Source of the DNA: RGIG426 sp045600765 | Lineage (GTDB): Bacteria > Bacillota > Clostridia > Oscillospirales > Acutalibacteraceae | Direction of reading: 5' to 3' | NCBI GenBank assembly: GCA_045600765.1 | Contig: JAZRYM010000023.1 | Coordinates: forward strand, 1 to 15,576 | DNA: 15,576 bases | In this document: one piece after another, positions 12,096-15,576 of the stretch | How the letters are laid out: each line of letters starts with the position of its first letter | Numbering within the stretch: the stretch's first letter is position 1 | The notes under the pieces: generated by a model | Databases searched by the model: none | What the model was told of the DNA's origin: nothing | What the model saw: only the letters and a program-made list of their open reading frames with translations | Translations under genes and position numbers: made by a program

Positions 12096-14804
12096 TCAGT
12101 AGTCATACTCCTCTTCCGGCGCAGAAAAATTCGTGTAGATGAACTCCCACCAACTGGACAGCTCACCGTCACAGTACTCTTTTTCAATCAATATATTCCC
12201 GTTTTCATCGTAAACGTATTCCCACTTGTATCCATACTGGAACGTACCGTTTACATAGCAAGCTTCACTCGTACAATTTCCGTGCTCGTCGTAGGTGTAC
12301 GTGTATTTCGATTCTACATTTCCTTTTTCGTCGTAGTACCGAGAACTCGTCTCGTTCCCGTTTTCATCGTAGGTGGAATCCCAACAATAATCCCAATCTA
12401 TACTGCCGTCTTCCTTGTAGCAACGATAACTGGTCTCATTCCCATTTTCGTCGTAGGTACAATCCCAAGAAACGTGCTCCCACTCTTCCCAATCCTCGTT
12501 ATAATACAACCACCGGACAGTGCCGTCTTCGTTATAGTAGCGACGGCTAATGCAGTTTCCGTTTGCATCATAGGTACGATCCCATGAAGTGTATTCCCAC
12601 TCTTCCCACTCTTCGTTATAATACGACCACCGAACATTGCCATCCTTATCATAGCCACGGTGGCTAGTCTCGTTTCCGTTCTCGTCGTAAGTAGAATCCC
12701 AAGAGTTCTCCCAATCAATGCTCCCGTCACTGTTGTAGTTGCGGAAACTGGTGCAATTTCCTTCCTCATCGTAGGTGTATTCTTCGCTCACATACTGTGT
12801 GCCATCCGCAAAATAGCGAATCGCTTTCAGCGGATTCCCGCTCTCGTCGTAAATGCGATCCCAAGCGTTTTTCCAATTGACCGTTCCGTCTCCGGTATAA
12901 TAACGATAAGTCATTAAGTTTCCAGTTTTACTGTAGGTGCGATCCCACGAATTCCACCAATCGATACTGTCATCGGAATTATGATAGCGACAGCTCGTCC
13001 TATGTCCGTCAGAGTCGTAGGCATATTCATACCAATACCGCACACTTCCATCAACATTGTAGCAATAGCAATTCACTAAGTATCCATCAGCATTGTACGT
13101 GTTTTTCACCTGATACATCACATCGCCATTGCTAGAATACTCGCAACAGCTCAACTCGTTTCCGTTTGCATCATAAGTGGAATCCCAGCAATACTCCCAA
13201 TCTATGCTGCCGTCTTCTTTGTAGCAACGGTAACTTGTCTCGTTGCCGTTTTCGTCATAGGTGGAATCCCAAGAAATATGATCCCGCTCTTCCCAATCGT
13301 AATCATAATAATAGGCAACCCACTGGATACTTCCGTCTTCGTCGTAGCCGCGATAACTCGTCTCATTTCCGTTCTCGTCGTAAGTAGAATCCCAAGAGTT
13401 CTCCCAATCAATGCTCCCGTCACTGTTGTAGTTGCGGAAACTGGTGCGATTTCCGTTTTCATCATAGGCGGCATCCCAAGAGCTCCACCAATCCACGCTA
13501 CCATCCCAGTAGTAGGAGCGATAACGAATCCGGTTTCCGTTCTCGTCGTAGGTGTATTCATAATCCACCCACGAACTACCATCGCTACCATGCGACACCG
13601 CTTTCGCTTTCAAAGCATTCTCGGGGTAGTTCGCCGACGTATTCGGCGTATACGGTGTATCGCTCACCAAAATCGCCGGACGAATACCGCAAAGGCAGTC
13701 TTCAAGATAGTCATAGCTCACAATGCCGCAATCACTCACAAAGGATGCGTCGCAAGAGCCACCGCCGCCCGGAGTACGTAACAGCCACGAGGCGGTCTGT
13801 TTCCCCATCCAATCGTCGCCATAGCCGAGGTTCTTGATTCCATACCAATCTTTATCCACCGTGTTAACGATTGCCGGGAACCACTCTGCCATATACGGCG
13901 TCGGCTCACCGATAAGCAAGTCGGAATAGGTGTTGTTGTGTGCATCGGTTTTCAGTTCAAAGTATTTCTCCAACTCTTCCGCAGAAAGCAAGCTCACCTT
14001 GTCAAGCGTCTCCACCTGCGGCTTGCCGGTCTCAGAAGAAAGCGGTTTCGTGTATACATAATTGGTAATCAAGCACTCTTTCTCATCTTTCGAGAACGCA
14101 TCATCATAAAAATTACCATTCAGCCATTCACGCACGCTTCCATAGGAGTCCCACTGATAGCTTTCACAATAGTGCTCACACTGCATCCGATAATTCAGCA
14201 CGTAACGACTGAGGAGCAGTTTTACGCCGTCTTTTTCTTCCAACACAATCCATTCGATAGGCTCTTCGCCGTTTTCCCAAACGCCGTCTTGCTCATAGGA
14301 GCCAAAAAACATCGTTTCCGTGTCACCGGTATACTTCGTCGGTGCGGTCGTCGGTGCACTTGTCGGGTTGGTGCCACTTGTTGAGTTGGTGCCACTCGTC
14401 GGGTTAGTCGCTGTCGGCGCAGTCGATTCCGTGCCGGTACCCGTCGGCGCAGTCGATTCCGTGCCGGTACCCGTCGCGGTTGATTCGGTTGGATTCGATT
14501 TGCCGCCGTTAATTTCCGTGATAATTCCCGCCACATATCTGCGCACGGTAAGCACGTCTTTCATATTCACCGCGTCGTCGCCGTTGGTGTCGGCGGCAAC
14601 GAGATCAATATTCACCTGAATACCGGCAACATATTTGCGAATAACAAGCACGTCTTTCATATTGACCGCACCGTCGGTATTGGCGTCGCCGTAAACAATC
14701 TCGCCTGCGTTTGCGGCGGTTTCTGCGGCGGCAAAAACCGTCATTCCCGCCATAACCACAACAGCGAGAACCACAGATAAAAGGATGGACAGATGTTTTT
14801 TCAT
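12096..14804 (-). CDS. Secreted dockerin protein with DUF6273-like domain and YD-type repeats
   Basis: A 902-residue exported protein. Residues 1-27 form a Sec signal peptide (KKH, hydrophobic core, AAA-ET). Residues 37-97 are a type I dockerin with two calcium loops, DANTDGAVNMKD (40-51) and DTNGDDAVNMKD (72-83), each followed by a RKYVAG/RRYVAG helix. A Thr/Ser/Pro/Gly linker (101-160) has repeated TESTAPTGTG units. Residues about 165-382 match the DUF6273 pattern (EPIEWIVLEEKDG, REWLNGNFYDDAF, SWLLRTPGG, GIRPAILV). From 419 to 893 there are 16 repeats beginning YDENGN, 26-41 residues each, rich in Trp/Tyr/Asp and resembling YD (RHS-like) repeats. A dockerin normally binds a cohesin, so the protein is probably displayed on a cell-surface scaffold. 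No catalytic domain is recognised; a binding role is a guess. AGGAGG lies 7 bases before ATG 14804. Confidence 0.9.
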   Translation of the reverse strand: MKKHLSILLSVVLAVVVMAGMTVFAAAETAANAGEIVYGDANTDGAVNMKDVLVIRKYVAGIQVNIDLVAADTNGDDAVNMKDVLTVRRYVAGIITEINGGKSNPTESTATGTGTESTAPTGTGTESTAPTATNPTSGTNSTSGTNPTSAPTTAPTKYTGDTETMFFGSYEQDGVWENGEEPIEWIVLEEKDGVKLLLSRYVLNYRMQCEHYCESYQWDSYGSVREWLNGNFYDDAFSKDEKECLITNYVYTKPLSSETGKPQVETLDKVSLLSAEELEKYFELKTDAHNNTYSDLLIGEPTPYMAEWFPAIVNTVDKDWYGIKNLGYGDDWMGKQTASWLLRTPGGGGSCDASFVSDCGIVSYDYLEDCLCGIRPAILVSDTPYTPNTSANYPENALKAKAVSHGSDGSSWVDYEYTYDENGNRIRYRSYYWDGSVDWWSSWDAAYDENGNRTSFRNYNSDGSIDWENSWDSTYDENGNETSYRGYDEDGSIQWVAYYYDYDWEERDHISWDSTYDENGNETSYRCYKEDGSIDWEYCWDSTYDANGNELSCCEYSSNGDVMYQVKNTYNADGYLVNCYCYNVDGSVRYWYEYAYDSDGHRTSCRYHNSDDSIDWWNSWDRTYSKTGNLMTYRYYTGDGTVNWKNAWDRIYDESGNPLKAIRYFADGTQYVSEEYTYDEEGNCTSFRNYNSDGSIDWENSWDSTYDENGNETSHRGYDKDGNVRWSYYNEEWEEWEYTSWDRTYDANGNCISRRYYNEDGTVRWLYYNEDWEEWEHVSWDCTYDENGNETSYRCYKEDGSIDWDYCWDSTYDENGNETSSRYYDEKGNVESKYTYTYDEHGNCTSEACYVNGTFQYGYKWEYVYDENGNILIEKEYCDGELSSWWEFIYTNFSAPEEEYDY
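12673..12754 (-). repeat. 82-bp exact direct repeat, copy A
   Basis: Identical over 82 bases to 13366-13447. The offset is 693 bases (231 codons), so recombination between the copies would keep the frame. Confidence 0.95.
13366..13447 (-). repeat. 82-bp exact direct repeat, copy B
   Basis: This is the partner of 12673-12754. It spans the junction of repeat units 2 and 3, while copy A spans the junction of units 10 and 11. Confidence 0.95.
14413..14472 (-). repeat. Two tandem 30-bp repeats in the linker
   Basis: The 30-base unit at 14413-14442 is repeated exactly at 14443-14472 and encodes the TESTAPTGTG decapeptide of the linker. Related 24-base repeats rich in GTTGGTGCCACT lie at about 14360-14405. 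Confidence 0.9.
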
Positions 14805-14834
14805 TGAAATTCCTCCTCTACAACAATTGTATAA

Positions 14835-14863
14835 AATATACCACTTTTCAAGAGAAATGTAAA
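14835..14863 (-). promoter_or_regulatory. Promoter of the dockerin-protein gene
   Basis: TTTACA (14863-14858) and TATATT (14840-14835) on the minus strand with 17 bases between. The expected start is about 25 bases before ATG 14804. Confidence 0.85.
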
Positions 14864-14866
14864 GAA

Positions 14867-14911
14867 AAAATCCACCCCTAAGGCAAAAAAATGTCGTCCA
14901 GGGTGGATTTT
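14867..14911 (-). terminator. Terminator of the uridine phosphorylase-like gene
   Basis: On the minus strand AAAATCCACCC (14911-14901) pairs with GGGTGGATTTT (14877-14867) over a 23-base loop, followed by more T. It begins 6 bases after the stop codon and abuts the -35 box of the next promoter. Confidence 0.72.
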
Positions 14912-14916
14912 ATGTA

Positions 14917-15576
14917 TTATTTTTCTTTTTCAATCAAAATCCTCGTCGCTTCCACCGCCGTTTTTATGGCGTCGGTGGTGTCGTGGACTTCGGGATTGTC
15001 AAGCCCCAAACGCTCCCGCTCTTGGTTCCATACAATAGAAAACACCGAACCGGCACGCACCCGCAGAGTGGAGCACACGATAAACAACGCCGCACTCTCC
15101 ATTTCGGAGGCGAGGCAACCCGCACCAATCCACGCTTTCCATTTGTTTTCAAGCTCATAACCCACCGGCATCCGTGACGGCGAATGCTGACCGTAAAACG
15201 AGTCCTTGCTTTGCACCACACCGGTATGACAGCGAAGTCCGAGCTTCTCTGCCGCCGATTTCAGGGCGTAGGTAACATCAAAATCCGGCACAGCGGGATA
15301 TTCAATCGGCACATATTCCCGTGTAGTTCCCTCCATACGAATAGAGCCGGTCGCAACCACCACATCGCCGCCAATCACTTCCGTTTGCATGCCGCCGGCA
15401 GTGCCGATACGGATAAAGGTTTTTACCCCAAGAGCCGCCAGCTCCTCAACCGCAATAGCGGTAGACGGGCCGCCCATACCGGTAGACATCACAAGAACCG
15501 GTTGACCGGCAAGTTTCCCTATCCACGTGGTATATTCACGATTTTGTGCCAAAAATTGCGGCTCATCCAAAAACCG
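14917..15576 (-). CDS. udp: Uridine phosphorylase-like nucleoside phosphorylase (N-terminus cut by window)
   Basis: The open frame runs to the window edge: 219 residues are visible, and about 40 N-terminal residues are missing by comparison with E. coli Udp. The PNP/UDP family enzymes split a nucleoside with phosphate into base and ribose-1-phosphate for salvage. Landmarks are STGMGGPSTAIAVEEL, FIRIGTAGGMQ, YPAVPDF, and ASEMESAALF, which carries the nucleoside-binding glutamates and methionine. The alignment pattern, especially REYTTW and the STGMGGPST block, is closer to uridine phosphorylase than to purine nucleoside phosphorylase, but substrate choice is not certain. A TTG at 15570 is in frame but is probably internal, since the frame continues upstream. 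Confidence 0.88.
   Translation of the reverse strand, partial: RFLDEPQFLAQNREYTTWIGKLAGQPVLVMSTGMGGPSTAIAVEELAALGVKTFIRIGTAGGMQTEVIGGDVVVATGSIRMEGTTREYVPIEYPAVPDFDVTYALKSAAEKLGLRCHTGVVQSKDSFYGQHSPSRMPVGYELENKWKAWIGAGCLASEMESAALFIVCSTLRVRAGSVFSIVWNQERERLGLDNPEVHDTTDAIKTAVEATRILIEKEK

Larger units (their letters stand above)
12126..13550 (-). repeat. Sixteen-unit coding repeat array (YD-type)
   Basis: The array encodes residues 419-893 of the dockerin protein. Unit lengths in order are 28, 28, 41, 28, 26, 26, 28, 28, 26, 28, 39, 39, 28, 26, 27 and 29 residues. Unit 2 is almost identical to unit 10 (shift 231 codons) and unit 4 to unit 13 (shift 268 codons), indicating duplication of a multi-unit block. 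Confidence 0.9.

Noticed and set aside
12126..13550. CRISPR array suggested by regularly spaced repeats
   Set aside because: The repeats are in frame inside a long coding sequence, unit length varies between 26 and 41 codons, repeat sequence is degenerate, and there are no unique spacers or cas genes.
13278..13781. Plus-strand open frame opposite the repeat protein
   Set aside because: It is the mirror of the repetitive YDENGN coding sequence. It has low complexity, no ribosome site, and sits on the antisense strand of a well-supported gene.

Overview
This window looks like chromosomal DNA of a Gram-positive, anaerobic, gut-type member of the Clostridia, probably Oscillospirales/Ruminococcaceae-like. 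The assignment is inferred from four things: a tryptophan T-box leader, many TTGACA-17-TATAAT promoters with AGGAGG ribosome sites, an lgt gene plus a secreted protein with a type I dockerin and a DUF6273-like domain, and moderately high GC in most genes. No taxonomic marker gene is present, so this stays an inference.

Layout. 1-172 is the 3' end of an unrecognised gene. 173-743 is non-coding and packed with heptanucleotide tandem repeats and GC-rich palindromic repeats. 744-2698 is an AT-rich unit on the minus strand: an acyl-CoA-ligase-like (ANL superfamily) gene behind a strong promoter and a leader of about 177 nt. The leader can fold into a closing stem, a competing antiterminator and an intrinsic terminator placed directly before the ribosome site. 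It looks like a riboswitch or attenuator of no class I recognise and is the best discovery candidate here. tRNA-Gly(GCC), with its own promoter and terminator, follows on the plus strand. lgt (minus) is divergent from a two-gene plus-strand unit: a short MacA-like adaptor and a MacB/FtsX-like permease, with no ATPase gene. A tryptophan T-box (specifier UGG) then controls a lone trpB with no trpA beside it.

7446-8175 holds a convergent minus-strand pair: a 64-residue Cys-rich zinc-ribbon-like protein and a 131-residue protein ending in a sigma-region-4-like helix-turn-helix. After another repeat copy and a terminator comes a tightly overlapping minus-strand operon, murD - GNAT acetyltransferase - PLP enzyme of the aluminium-resistance/methionine gamma-lyase-like family. 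Next, also on the minus strand, is a 902-residue secreted protein (signal peptide, N-terminal dockerin, Thr/Ser/Pro linker, DUF6273-like domain, 16 YD-type repeats). The window ends inside a uridine phosphorylase-like gene.

The genes do not form one pathway. The window is a mosaic of housekeeping units (tRNA, lgt, murD, trpB, nucleoside salvage) interleaved with accessory pieces: the riboswitch-like ligase unit, the repeat-rich intergenic region, the zinc-ribbon/HTH pair and the dockerin protein.
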